64,000 nucleotides of DNA from Taxillus chinensis (lineage: Eukaryota > Streptophyta > Magnoliopsida > Santalales > Loranthaceae). The notes under the pieces are model-generated. The model was not told where the DNA came from. It saw only the letters and a program-made list of their open reading frames with translations, and did no database searches. Of this stretch, positions 1-11,032 are shown piece by piece. Position numbers and translations under genes: made by a program. The stretch is taken from positions 18,617,506 through 18,681,505 of the forward strand of contig CM042091.1 in assembly GCA_023512835.1 (NCBI GenBank), in the 5' to 3' direction. Numbering within the stretch: the first letter of the stretch is position 1; each line of letters opens with the position of its first letter.

Positions 1-383
1 AATAATATATAAAGTATTTTCTCCCCCGTAGATTGTGTAATCCTCTCGGTTGACCGTTCCGATTTGTAGTTCAGCACTGTCTATCTTATTAGAAAACTAT
101 ACTTCAGAAGCTGATTAGACTGCGATTGAATATTCATCCACCAGGCATTCCAAGCTAGCCCATTTCACTTCTTCAACTATGCATGTTAATAGAGTAATCT
201 AAATGAACACGCTTTTGTCATGTGGTGATTAATGGAAGTTAAGATCATGAACCCGAAAGAGGTAAATCATATAAACTGTAATTTTGTTAGCTTTAAACGA
301 CTTGATCGGGAAACGCAAGCATCCTCCCAATATGAGGTTGAGATTAATATCGAAACATGAAACCGTTAAACGATGAAGTATGA
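1..383 (-). other. 3' non-coding tail of the SIRE-like element with a possible polypurine tract
   Basis: This stretch lies downstream of the RNase H stop in the minus direction. At 21-28 the minus strand reads CGGGGGAG, a candidate polypurine tract for plus-strand priming, close to where the 3' LTR should start. No LTR start (TG) is visible before the window edge, so the tract is tentative. No other gene is seen. Confidence 0.4.
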
Positions 384-854
384 TCAGCAATACATGATCG
401 GTGAGTTTCTACTACTTTCGATAAACGTACAATGCATGGTCTCGTGAGTAAATATCTTGTTGGGTAATTCAAATGTGAAGCTATGCGAGAAGTCGAGCAT
501 ACCTAATCGGAAGAGTAGTTCGAAAAACCTCGCATCAGGTAGGGGCTTTGTAAGTATGTCTGCTAATTGATCTTCAGTGGCAACATGTTCCAGTGAAATA
601 TGCTTTTTGAGAACATGATCGCGTATGAAGTGATACTTGACCTCAATGTGCTTCGTCTTAGGATGCATGACAGGATTGTTGCTGATGGCAATTGCACTAG
701 TGTTGTCACAATAAAGTGGAATAAAAGACATGTCGAATCCGTAGTCGATAAGTTGACTTTGCATCCAAAGTAGTCTTGCGCAGGAACTTCCAGCGACTAT
801 ATATTCCGCCTCGGCGGTAGAGGTTGATACGGAATTCGCTTCTTCTTGAACCAT
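384..854 (-). pseudogene. copia RNase H, C-terminal end of pol
   Basis: About 156 codons are open. Near the N-terminus is the STAEAEY motif typical of copia RNase H, then a YCDNTSAI block around residue 48, then HPKTKHIEVKYHFIRD and finally the ADILTKPL tail that ends copia polyproteins. RNase H removes the RNA strand of the RNA:DNA hybrid during reverse transcription. The frame begins inside the domain because an upstream break separates it from the RT. The C-terminal 30 or so residues after LTKPL resemble nothing I recognise. Confidence 0.88.
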
Positions 855-863
855 GAGATCAAT

Positions 864-1882
864 CTATTTCCAAGAAACCGACACGTACCGCTTGTGCTTT
901 TCCTGTCGATGCGACATCCAGTGAAGTCGGCATCGAGTACCCGGATAAGGTGAAGTTGGACTCCTTTGGGTACCGAGTCCCAAATTCATCGTCCCTTTGA
1001 GATACCTTAATATCCGTTTTACATGAAGCATATGTGACTCCTTGGGATTCGCCTGGTATCGTGCACAAATGCAAGTTGCAAACATAATGTCTGGGCGACT
1101 TGTTGTAAGATACGACAAGGATCCGATCATCCTCTCGTAGTCGATCACATTTATCGATATGCCGTCCACATCCGGATCTAACTAGGCACCGACAGGCATG
1201 GGAGTTTTGACGGGAGATGAACCTTCCATACCAAACTTCTTAATAAGATCGCGAGTGTACTTAGCCTGATTAATGAAGATTCCTTCCTTTAATTGTTTGA
1301 CTTCAATTCCAAGGAAGTAGGACGGTTCTCCCATCATGCTCATTTCAAACTTGCCTGTCATCAACTTAGCAAACTCTTCACAAAGCTTCGGATTCGTTGA
1401 TCCGAAAATAATATCATCCACGTATATTTGTACGATCGAGTGTGTCCTTTCTCTTTTCGTAGAAATAGGGTGGTGTCTATCTTCCCTTTTTGGAAGTTAT
1501 GAGCAAGTAGGAATTCTAACGAGTATGTCGTACCAGGCTCTTGGAGCTTGCTTCAAACCATATAGAGCTTTCCAAGTTTGTAAACAAGATGTCCTGCCTT
1601 AGGTTCAATGAAGCCGGGAGGTTGTTCAACATACACCTCCTCTTGAAGGTCTCCATTCAGGAATGCGCTCTTAACGTCCATTTGATAAACTATGAAGTTT
1701 TCATATGAAGCATACGCCGAAAACATTCGGATTGCCTCAAGTCTTGCGACCGAAGCAAAGGTTTCATCATAATCTATTCCTTCTTCTTGACGATATCCTT
1801 TGGCTACCAGTCCTGGCTTTGTTCCGGATTACTATTCCATCCGTATCAAGCTTGTTCCGAACACCCATTTAACGCCAATGAC
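864..1882 (-). pseudogene. copia reverse transcriptase, broken
   Basis: The catalytic YVDD lies at about 1412-1424 on the minus strand, followed by IIFGSTN and a thumb region (ORF 1182-1421). A separate open stretch at 864-1169 continues with SYLTTSRPDI and a RYLKGT motif, the usual bridge to RNase H. Sequence between about 1430 and 1880 still encodes recognisable palm text but crosses frame breaks and a stop. At least two frameshifts and one stop interrupt the domain, so no active enzyme can be made. The SIRE lineage is suggested by FGSTN after the active site. Confidence 0.85.
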
Positions 1883-2743
1883 TTATCGAGACTTAGGCCT
1901 TGGTACTAAGGTCCACACATTATTTCTCTTAAATTGATTCAGCTCTTCTTGCATGGCTTCTATCCAATTCGAATCTTGAAGAGCTTCATCTACCACCTTT
2001 GGTTCTATTTGAGATAGAAAACACGAGTAAAGACTCATGTTGGAGGTGGCTGCTCTTGTTCTTACACCAACAGTAGGATCACCAATCACTTGATCTGAGA
2101 GATGGTTTCGGGTCCATCTATAATTCTGTGCATGTGTTGGTTGATCTTGAACAATTTGAAGCTCTTCCAGATTGGGTGGTTCAGTTGTATTGACTGGTTG
2201 AGCTTCGTCCAGAGTAGATGTTTCCGTATTGAGAGGTACGGATGAACTAGTTGGTTCTTCAACACTGTTTCTTCCAGTGTTAACTAGTCCGGATGGACTT
2301 GAAAGTGCTCCGGAATTTTGTGTATCCGTAGGAGTATGTCCGGAGCTAAATGGTAGTCCGGAGTCAGAGTCATCCATAGCATCATCCATAAAATTTTGTT
2401 GAGATTCGCTGATGCCACGTGGTTGGTCAGGATATGTAACAGGAAAATTCATAAACTTCGAGTAATCGACGTTGCTGTCCATGACCTGCATATTAGAATT
2501 TGAAGAACCGACTTTTGACCAATTGAGATTTGCTTCATCAAAGGTCACATGGATAGATTCTTCAACTTTAAAAAGTTTTCTATTGAAGACCCGATAAGCC
2601 TTGCTATATAGTGAGTACCCGACAAAAATCCCATCATCAGATTTTGGTTCAAATTTATTCCGGGTCTCTTTGCCATTGATCAGTATATAGCAAGTACACC
2701 CAAAAGCTCGAAATGTGAAATTGAAGGTTTTCGTCCTTTCCAC
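1883..2743 (-). pseudogene. copia integrase C-terminus, linker and start of RT
   Basis: 286 codons are open. The first 80 residues (FRAFGCTCYILINGK through GIFVGYS and the AYRVFN block) are the copia integrase C-terminal region. A low-complexity, Ser/Thr/Pro-rich linker of roughly 130 residues follows. The end (DSNWIEAMQEELNQFKRN, then VWTLVPRP) is the conserved N-terminus of copia RT. The stop at 1883 separates it from the rest of the RT. Confidence 0.85.
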
Positions 2744-3501
2744 ATCTCATAGGGTGTTTTCATGGTAGATTTATTTATTAGAGTTCTTTTTCGAACATAG
2801 CGAGCGATGGACACGACTTCTTGACCCATAGGCGAGAGGAAGCGTTGCCCCTGGCTAACATGGATCTACCAGCTTCAACTAAAGTACGATTCTTGCGCTC
2901 AACTACCCCATTTTGTTGTGGGGTTCTAGGAGCAGAGAAGTCATGTTGTATGCCCTGTTCGAACAATATGATCTCATTTCGAAAAATCAAATTACGTACC
3001 ATGATCACTCCTGATGCATTTTAATGCTCGATCCTTGTGAGTTGCTTATCCAGTTGAAGAGATCTACAAGATGTTCAAAAGTTTGATCCTTTGATTTCAG
3101 GAACATCACACATGTGTATCTTGGTGAAATCATCGATAACCACAAGGGTATATCTCGACTGGCTAGTGATGGAACGATATAGGACCACAGAGGTCCATAT
3201 GAGGAAGTTGTAGAGGAGCAGTTATTGAGTTAACCGATTTGCTCTTAAAACCGTGTTTGGTCCGTTTACCAAGTTGGCATTCTCGACAGAGAGAGTCTCC
3301 TGGAGAACTTGAGTTTGGGTAGACCAGGTGACAAGATCAAGTGATGCTAATTTAGACAAAGTCTTAAAGTTTAAATGTGCGCATCGCTTGTGCCATAACC
3401 AACTATCTTCATATGTTGCTTTCGTGAGGAAGCATACAGGGTCGAAGAATTATTTCTTAAGACCACCGAGTATATGTCCCCATCTCTTGATCCAGGATAA
3501 C
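2744..3501 (-). pseudogene. copia integrase core and GAG-pre-integrase domain, broken
   Basis: An open stretch at 2778-3008 carries the signature around the third catalytic residue (APRTPQQNGVVERKNRTL, where the E is catalytic). Text for the first catalytic Asp (VVIDDFT) is visible near 3120-3150 in another frame. At about 3370-3430 the minus strand encodes a WLWH-like block with a following HLNF, the zinc-binding GAG-pre-integrase motif. Integrase joins element cDNA to chromosomal DNA. The domains are split over at least three frames. Confidence 0.8.
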
Positions 3502-3810
3502 TTAACATCTCCTGGATAAGTTTTCTCTTCTTGTACAGGTGTTGGACAAAAAGGAAACAAGAAATCCTTTGTCACATAGATTCATGACACTTAGCAAATT
3601 ATGCTTTAAACCTTCGACTAGTGCAACTTTAGTGATTGATACACAGCAGTTAGTTAAAGTGCCATACCCTGATCTTACCTTTCTTGTTGTCGCCATATGA
3701 AACGGATGGACCTTGTTTATCATTAACTTCTACAAGCGAGTCTGATCACCCGTCATATGTCCAGGAGCATCCACTATCAAGGATCCACTTGCTTTTATTG
3801 ATCTTTAACT
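3502..3810 (-). pseudogene. copia aspartic protease, broken
   Basis: The minus strand at about 3760-3800 encodes WILDSGCS, the copia protease active-site block. The frame is lost a few codons later, and the following conserved text (VEGLKHNLLSV, LCDKG) is in the ORF at 3502-3723. The enzyme would cut the polyprotein into gag and pol parts. The frame change directly after the active site means it is dead as sequenced. Confidence 0.75.
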
Positions 3811-4358
3811 TCAAGTGATCCGGCAATGCATTCCAGAGATGCTCCTGAAAGACAACGGTTTACACTTTTGGTGCCCAAACTTGTTTCGGGCGATTAGAGA
3901 GAGCAACAGATTGTCAACATTTACGGATTTGATTTTGCTAGGGCTCTTAGCTTTCCAAGTTGACATTAACTTGTTAGTTTTAGCTACTTCTTTTATTTGG
4001 GTTTTCTTGGGAGAGACACTCCTTTTAGATTTAGATTTTGTTTTGCTCGAAGAACCCCTTTTATAAAACCGATCTTTATTGGATTGAAATTGATTACAAA
4101 GCCAGTATCGGATAGACTCCAACATTCATAGTGATAATGACCCATTTCCCTACGGATGGAACAGACATTATAATGTGAAGTACAAACAGGGGATACGGGT
4201 CTCTTAGATTTTACTGATTTTCTACTCTTTCCTGTGGCCTAATCCATTACGTTTGGGTGACGCGCTCTTGGCCCTAAATGCGTCGGCCTTAGCCTTGTCT
4301 TTCTTTTTGGGTGCTACGGTTTTGGCTTTAACTGCGGCAGCCTTCCCTTCATCTTTAG
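3811..4358 (-). pseudogene. gag-protease linker region, basic and low complexity
   Basis: The minus-strand stretch at 3811-4125 is rich in Lys and Ser (for example SKTKSKSKRSVSPKKTQI), like linkers between gag and protease in long-gag copia elements. No defined domain is visible and frames change on both sides. Confidence 0.5.
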
Positions 4359-6152
4359 TTACGGGTCTTCTTGGTTCGGGAAGTGCGATATGACCTGCGC
4401 TCCACGATCATAAACTATGGTGCCACCTGAAATGAAACCATCTAACGGTTTAGATGTACTAACAGGATATAAGTTGGTTAGTTTAGGAGTGAAATCCGGA
4501 GGACACTCGGTAGCTTGAGCTATGGAAGTTGATGGTTCGGAACCTAGGCCAGGTTTGACTCGGATGTCGTCAGGATCGGTCCTAAAGGTAGAGGCTATTT
4601 CCCGGATTTTAGCCACTTACGATTTATTTCCTTTTCCTGTTCCAGTTCATTTTCGAGTCTTTTTACTATAACTTTTAGGCCTGAGAGATTGGTATTTAAC
4701 AAATGATTTTCAGCTCTTAGATCATGATACCAAGCTTCTTTTCCTCTCGAAGTCGATGACGTCCTTTTCGAGTCTATTAATAGTAAATTCAAGACGTTTA
4801 TTCGACTTTCCATATCTTTGTACATTTGAGTAATTATTAGTCTCTCATTCTTTTCATGATCACATGCGGTAGTAAGAGATTCTAATTTACTCGGGAGCTC
4901 GAGATAGAAGGTACCTCGTATTTGCCATGAGGCGGACGTTCGGCTTAGTGGTCGGCTCATCATCCGAGGATTCCTCCTCTTCTTCCGAGCCACTCATGTA
5001 TTTTGTCACGAGCGCCTTCCTCTTGCTCTTGCTGTTATCTGAGGTAGAGCGGTGAGGAGTTATCTTGTCACTTTTCTCGGCCACTTTTGTTTTGGACCTG
5101 CATTCCTTGGCCCAGTGACCGGTTTTCCCACAGTTGAAACATTCCTCGGAACTGGACTCCGGTCGCTCCTTGCTTTGAAACGATGATGATGAGCATCTTC
5201 TAATCCCTTTTCTGCTTTTCCGTAGGAATCGCTCAAAGGATTTGACAAGAAGGGCTATCTCCTCCTCCTCGTCAGAATCAGAATTGTCAGATACATCCGT
5301 ATCATCATTCCTCAGTATGTTTAGACATTCCGTAGCTTTGAGAGCTACCCCCTTTTCTTTCCGAGCTATTTTCTCATCTCTCGTCGAGTATTTAAACCTG
5401 ACTTCGTGAGTCCGCAGCCTCTCCATACGATTCTTCAAGGGGAACATACGCCAGCTTTTTGTCGATTGCATCCGGAGTTGTTTGGAGTAGTAGCGATCCG
5501 GCAAGGAGCGAAAGAACTTGTCATTGATCTGGGATTGAGAATAATGCTCATTGACAGTCTTCAGTTCAAGAATGAGCTTGCCGAATCTCCGATAGATGCT
5601 TTCAAGTGATTCGCCCGGTTTATGATTAAAACTCTCAAAGTTCTGTTTGAGAGTGCAGATCACATTCGCATCCTGGGACCGACTCCCCTCATAGAGGATT
5701 GTCGGTTTGTCCCAAACATCTTTTGCTTGTCGTGCGGCCCTGGACGTCTGTGAAAGCCTCGGAATCCAAAGACGATGTAACGTAAGCCGAGCCTTTTCAC
5801 TAGCGCACCGCCAGGCTCTTTCATCGTTGGTAAGTTCAAGATCTGTCTTTGGCCTCCTAACTCCATGTTCTCCGATAGTCATCGGAATTGGAATCTCCTG
5901 ATGAAGACATGGCCACATAAGATGATCATGGCATACCATAAACATCTTCATGCGAGCTTTCCACCGGGAGAAAAGCTTAGGTGTGAATTTGGGCGATTTC
6001 GTTAAAGTAAAACCAGAACTCCGTGGTTGAGAAGCGGCGGCGGCAGGTTGAGGTGGGTCGACATTTTCACCGTTGCTTCGATTCGGGATGGGCTCCTGTG
6101 CACCTCCGGAGTTAAGGCGAGTGTTGAATAGCATACTGCTTTCTTCGGCCAT
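4359..6152 (-). pseudogene. copia gag, long form with CCHC knuckle and coiled coil
   Basis: I place the start at the ATG ending at 6152 (MAEESS) because the 20 residues upstream run into the primer-site region. The gag core (a FTPKLFSRWKARMKMF block) is open to 4887. A CCHC zinc knuckle, CFNCGKTGHWAKEC, lies near 5100-5145 and is preceded by an acidic patch. A frameshift near 4900-4990 moves to the next frame, where a Leu/Glu/Lys-rich coiled coil (ENELEQEKEINRKW) runs to about 4600. A further frame continues to 4359. Gag packages the element RNA. A coiled coil after the knuckle fits SIRE-type gags. Confidence 0.82.
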
Positions 6153-6200
6153 TTCTGAGATTGAAAGAGTGGGATCTCTACTTAGAACAAAGTAGAACTT

Positions 6201-6211
6201 GCTCGATACCA
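6201..6211 (-). promoter_or_regulatory. primer binding site, tRNA-Met
   Basis: The minus strand reads TGGTATCGAGC five bases inside the LTR end. This matches the 3' end of initiator tRNA-Met with one change from the common TGGTATCAGAGC form. Confidence 0.85.
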
Positions 6212-6216
6212 CTTGA

Positions 6217-7376
6217 TGGTCCCTTGGAGCCTAAAGGGGGGGGGGGGGGTGAATAGGCTCTTATTAAAACTCTTTTCTTTCTCTCAAGACACAAACACTT
6301 ATCTAGTTTAAGTGATAGAATCAACTAGGAAGATAACCAGATAGTGGAAGTATTTTGTTTTATTATCACAAGATGAATACAACAAAATAGAAGCAAAACT
6401 CTCTTACACTCTGTTTACAAATGAACTCACACACTAGCCAAGTTCTATCTCTAAAGATGATAAAACTCCTCTTTATTTTCCGACTCTTAACCTCTCCTTA
6501 ATAATGTATAAGTATGAATATTTATACAAAACATTCCTAAGAGACAACCTTGGAACTTGTAGTTCTGGAATGCGTTCCGCACTAACTATCCCTCGGTAAT
6601 CTCTCTGCCTTGACTGCTGCGGATTGTGGAGCTCAAGATCTTGGATTTGAAGAGTATAAGTGTCTTTGTGAGTTCCGAGATACAATTAAGGTTGTGTCTA
6701 CATATCCGGATGATCCACGTGTAAGATTCTTCAGGTTCTCAATACATTCGTCTTACATCGGGACACCACGAGCTGATAACTTTAAATGCGGTTTAGTTGG
6801 AGCAGTGTCTTCTTGGTCCGGTGTAATTTTCCTTACTCCGTAGCTAATGAAGCTCAGAACCTTACTCCGTGTCAGTGGTTGCTTACTCCGTATCTATTTA
6901 AGATCTTGGAATCCTTAGTCCGTGTCAGCGCTTCCTTACTCCGCATGTAAGTTCCTTACTCCGCATGTAATTTCCTTACTCCGTATGTAAGTTCCTTACT
7001 CCGGGCGAGTCTTGAAAAGTCTGATAACTTATTCCGTGTCAGCGCTTTCTTACTCCGCATGTAAGTTCCTTACTCCGTATGTAATTTCCTTACTCCGTAT
7101 GTAAGTTCCTTACTCCGCACTTATCCTTTAAGTTCTTAGTCCGTAGGAATGTTCCTTATTCCGTATGTATTTGTTACTTGGTTATTTACCAAGTGTTTGA
7201 CGACACTCACTCTTGTCCGGATCAGGATTATGTATCCTGTCCTTAGCTTTGCTCTCACGAGTGCATCTCTGGATTAATAACATATCTTTTGCAATGATCA
7301 AATAAACACAAAAGATCTCAGATCAAATTACATAAGGCTTTATCAGCATTATCCAAATTCTGGGTTTGATCCAACA
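6217..7376 (-). repeat. 5' LTR of the SIRE-like element (1,160 bp)
   Basis: In element orientation the LTR starts TGTTGGATC at 7376 and ends GGGACCA at 6217, giving TG...CA ends, and the primer site follows after five bases. It contains a C tract (6236-6249) and a long minisatellite. The other LTR is outside the window, so age cannot be estimated. Confidence 0.87.
6829..7170 (+). repeat. minisatellite inside the LTR, core CTTACTCCG
   Basis: About 18 copies of CTTACTCCG or one-base variants occur here, mostly spaced 20-21 bp (unit close to GTTCCTTACTCCGTATGTAA). A larger block of four units preceded by GTGTCAGCGCTT appears twice (about 6927-7000 and 7038-7117), so expansion was in multi-unit steps. 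Confidence 0.85.
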
Positions 7377-7381
7377 TCTCA

Positions 7382-8153
7382 GTTATGGTATGAGGAGCCA
7401 ATGCCGAGACTTTATTTCAAGAAAACAGCTTCTACGAAAACTTTCTCTCTTGGTCAAGACTTGAGGATAGTTTTTTGAAAATTGCATATATTTTAGGGAG
7501 AGTTGTGAACCCTATGGGCCTACGAGGCTACCTTGTTAAGCCTGGGAGGCTATTATTGAGGGCTTGGGAGACAAGATTTGTTCAGAGCCTAAGAGGCTAC
7601 TGTGCCTGAGAGGTAATACGGGCCCGAGGGGCAATACTGTCCCTGGGGGGCAATTTGGTGCCTGAGAGGCAATGTTTGGGATTACCTAGGAGTTTTTCTT
7701 TGTATTTTAATGTGTGTACATGATTGAAATGGTGATGTCTATGTAGCAGTACATGAGCACATGCCTACACTAGTTTATAATTGGGATGGGACGGGGAGAC
7801 ATGATCCCTACTGAGCTGTGATTGTTCACTCTTCCTGTTGTATTTGTCTTTGTTTGTTTCAGGTGCTTACAGGAGCTAAGAGATTCACCAGAGGTGAAGA
7901 CCTTGTGTGTATTTGTTTATTTTGTTGGATTGTAAAAAAAACTATGATTGTAACCCCGCAGGGAAAAGAATATGTATGTATATGTGTTTGTACTATGGAT
8001 TGAAATGATATTTCTATACGTGTAGTATGGATTAGGGACGGCACCCGTGCTAAGGTCCCTTTCCCGGTGTTATCACCAACTCCTTGTCCTTTCGGGTGCG
8101 AGCATAGGGATTCACTAACCAATTTCTACGGGTCAGAAATCCGGAGCGTGACA
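7382..8153 (+). repeat. family A LTR, 3' fragment
   Basis: The stretch ends GGAGCGTGACA and carries the GAGACATGATCCCTACTGAGCT and TTGTCCTTTCGGGTGCG blocks seen near the 3' end of the LTRs at 9209-10889 and 37170-39157. From 7530 to 7680 a degenerate CCTGAGAGGC motif repeats about seven times. Its left part is missing, probably displaced by the copia insertion. Confidence 0.75.
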
Positions 8154-8156
8154 AAC

Positions 8157-8669
8157 GAATACAAATAAACAACTCTTGTACATTGATTAAATAACTTTTG
8201 AGAATTTAAATCAAGAGTTCCAATACAGAGAGTGTCAAAAATAATTTTCTAAGTATTGTGCATATGCGAGACCAAGATTAAAGATTACCCATTGAAGAAT
8301 TATCTTTCAATCTTTGGTGTGAAAGATCTAGCATAATCCTCTTATCAAGCTCTTCGTGGATCAATCACAATTAATAGCAAGCTCAAAAAATACTCCACAA
8401 ACTGCTCTTGCTCTCAACCAGTTTGTCTCCCAGTTATTTCGCCCAAGCAATAACTTCATATTGTACTGTAGGAATATTCTTATCTCCACCTGAGTGTCTC
8501 AACATTGAATTACATGATACATCTCAGATTTGACTGTTAGTTCATTATCATTCCAATACTATTTGTCTGCTTCTCATTTATTATATAAGTACATTCATCC
8601 AATTCCTAATCTTTCCTTTACCTTTAAAATTTTTCAACGAGTCAAACTTTCATGAAAATCATCTATTCA
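8157..8669 (+). repeat. unclassified direct repeat, copy 1 (pair with 11033-11544)
   Basis: About 513 bp align end to end with 11033-11544, by eye at close to 85-90 percent identity with mostly single-base changes. No reading frame, TG...CA ends or terminal inverted repeat is evident. This copy is squeezed between a family A LTR end (8153) and a family A LTR start (8670). Its origin is unknown. Confidence 0.75.
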
Positions 8670-9208
8670 TGTAATAACCCTAAGTTTTAGGTTCAGGAAG
8701 ATAGTTCGTGATGGGATAGTTATTCGGGAAAACTAATATTAATAGAGTGATATACTCATCAAACATAGCGTTTTGATATTAAGTGGACCCGATTAGGAGT
8801 CAAAGCCCCTAGAACTTATTTTAATAATTTTTTAAGAGAAAGTATAAAAGGGAAAGGGAAGAACCCTAATCCCCAAATGTAAATTCGTTCTTATGCCTAG
8901 AGAGAGAAAGAGAGGATAAGAAGATATAGGAAGTGAAGAGAAGTGGAATTAGGGCATTCCAGACTCAGATTAACCGTAATTAAGGTAGGGATTCATGTTT
9001 TAGACCTTGTTTTACTTGTTTCTTAGCATGCGATAGTGATTAAACTCATGAAATGTGGTAAATTGATGTGTTCTCCACAGTCAAGTGCATTTATTACTGC
9101 ATTAAATGTCGTATTAATGAATGTTAACTATCAAGAGCAAATGAATGGACGAGATCAAAAGAACTAGTATAGTCATGTGATATGTAGTATGGGCATCGAA
9201 TCTATAAG
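8670..9208 (+). repeat. family A-like LTR, 5' half
   Basis: It starts TGTAATAACCC, like the TGTAATGACC start of neighbouring LTRs. A plausible TATA (AGTATAAAAGGG near 8843) is followed by GA-rich sequence and a GGTAGGGATTCATG block that family members share. It is interrupted at 9209 by another LTR, and its 3' half is not found after 10889. Confidence 0.6.
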
Positions 9209-9414
9209 TGTAATGACCCGTGTTTGGAATTAGATGAGTTAGTTATTTGTATGTGTTTGGGCAAGGACTCTTGCCTAGATGGTTAGCGGGAATCAAAGGG
9301 TGCAAAGCCTCAGTAGGAGTCTCATTGCCCGGTCAACGAGCAGGGATCAAGGGGGCAACGCCCCGAAAGCCAAATTATTTTGGAAAAGATAAGTTGGATT
9401 TTTGTGTGAAGGCT

Positions 9415-9740
9415 AGTCGATGCGAGAGGGGTCGATGTGGTCGGCTTGGTGTGATAAGTGGTCGATGCCAATCCGAGGAGTTTCCTAAGAGTTTGGTCGA
9501 TTCAAGGTGAATTTCAACGTGGGGTCGATGTGTGGTCGACGTGGTCGAGATCGACCCAAGCAATTTCCTGAGAGCTTTCCCATGTGTGTTGGTCAACGCG
9601 GAAAAGTGGTCGACGTGGTCGACCTAACTGTAGGTCGACCTTTTGTGATGTGAAGATGGGTCAACGTGGGTGTCTAGTCGACACGAGAAAGGTTGGTCGA
9701 TGTGGTCAATCCCGGGTGTTTTTGGTCGACGTCGACTTTG
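9415..9740 (+). repeat. degenerate GTCGA-rich repeat cluster within the LTR
   Basis: GTCGA or GTCAA recurs more than a dozen times, often as GGTCGACGTGGTCGA, with irregular spacing of about 10-30 bp. It lies in the first third of the LTR. Confidence 0.7.
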
Positions 9741-9806
9741 CGGCAGCATATTTTCGATACGATTTTCTGTTTTGCAATTTTAGGGTTTTGTTCGTTCAGA
9801 AACCGT

Positions 9807-9807
<1 letters not shown>

Positions 9808-9849
<42 letters not shown>
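9808..9849 (+). repeat. (AG)n microsatellite
   Basis: 21 uninterrupted AG units. The same family has a shorter (AG)n at the equivalent place in the LTR at 37170-39157. Confidence 0.97.
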
Positions 9850-9852
<3 letters not shown>

Positions 9853-10889
9853 TCGTTGGTGCAATCATTGTCGCTGCATTCTTGGAGAGGGTGAAGATCC
9901 TTCAAGGCGGAGCTCTAAGTTCGCCTGATTTTGAGGTAGGAATTCTGTGTTTCTTGAACCTATCTTAGGGTTAGGCCTTGAGGTAGACGATTTGTAGATG
10001 ATTTATGTTCATATATATATGTAAATTCATATAGGTGTGATCTCCTATATGAATGTTGGCCTTCAATGGCAGATTATGCTTGTGTATGTCAATGAGTCTA
10101 GGGTTAGTGGGCTTAAGGGGTCGTTTCGTAGTGTGGTCATGTTCGTTCGTGTTAGTATCGCGGTAGAGTTTCGTGGGTAACCTTGGGAACTATAGGAGGG
10201 TTGTGGTTGGGAATGCATTACGTGAACTTGACCCAAATATGGCTTGTGTGTTGGATGTTGAATATATGTGTTGATTGATGTGTTGTAAATATGTATCATT
10301 GTGTTATGCTTGAAAAATGTGCTATGTGAAAATGTGATAGCATGTGTGGCTGTGGAACCGTGATAGCATGTGTGGCTGTGAATATGGTGGCCTGTGTGGC
10401 CGTAGCAATGGTTGTATTCGCTGGTGTGGTTTGCTTATGTGTTGCTTTATTTATAAATGCTAATTATAACCTGTCTATGTATTATTGTCATGATACTACA
10501 CTTGTGCACGTCATCATGTAGATACTAAGAGCATGAGATGGGTTGGGGAGACATGATCCCTACTGAGCTATGGTTGCTCACCCCTCCTGTTGTGTTTTGT
10601 GTCTTTTCAAGATCCTACAGGCGCTAGGTGGAACACCAAGGTGAAAGACTGAGTTATTTGTTTTGTTATTTTTATATTGTGTTATTTTGAGGAACTAATG
10701 TAATCCCACAAAGGAAATGATATAAAAGAGTTTTGAATTTAATAAAGACATGTGGTTTGGCTCGTGGACATTATTTATGTTAATTTGTGATGTTTTGTGT
10801 GGTATCGTTTAACCTAATCCCTTGCCCACAGGGTAGGCATAGGGAAGTCATGAATTGGTTTCCTTGAGTTGGAAATTCGGGGCGTGACA

Positions 10890-11032
10890 GCAAGATATAG
10901 GCAGATTTGTGCATTCCTTATACTTCCCACAATTTAATGGCGGGAAGTCATATTGTCAAGATGGGAATGTGCACACATGCACTAAACCTTAAAATATTCA
11001 CTCTCACGGAAAACAATGGTTGGAACTCCAAG
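10890..11032. other. unassigned spacer
   Basis: 143 bp between the LTR end and the second copy of the 0.5-kb repeat. I see no feature in it. Confidence 0.5.

Larger units (their letters stand above)
1..7376 (-). mobile_element. Ty1/copia retrotransposon, SIRE-like, minus strand, left end outside window
   Basis: In minus orientation the order is 5' LTR (7376-6217), tRNA-Met primer site, long gag with a CCHC knuckle and coiled coil, protease, integrase, reverse transcriptase and RNase H. That is the copia order, with integrase before RT. The RT text (YVDD, then FGSTN and a stretch rich in MSMMGE) and the long gag with a coiled coil resemble the SIRE/Maximus lineage; this assignment is from memory of the family. 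The reading frame is broken many times, so the copy is not autonomous. The 3' LTR should lie just left of position 1. The 5 bp right of the LTR, TCTCA at 7377-7381, would be the target duplication, but its partner is not in the window. Confidence 0.9.
9209..10889 (+). repeat. family A LTR, complete, probably solo (1,681 bp)
   Basis: It runs from TGTAATGACCCG to GGGGCGTGACA. A block from about 9975 to 10080 (CATATAGGTGTGATCTCCTA and neighbours) is nearly identical to 37890-37965 in the solo LTR at 37170-39157, fixing the family. Flanking 5-mers ATAAG and GCAAG agree at only three positions, so the target duplication is not convincing. No primer site or coding sequence follows. The open frames inside run through repeats and are not genes. 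Confidence 0.8.

Noticed and set aside
6829..7170. CRISPR-like array
   Set aside because: The repeats are short, contiguous and degenerate without unique spacers, inside a plant LTR.
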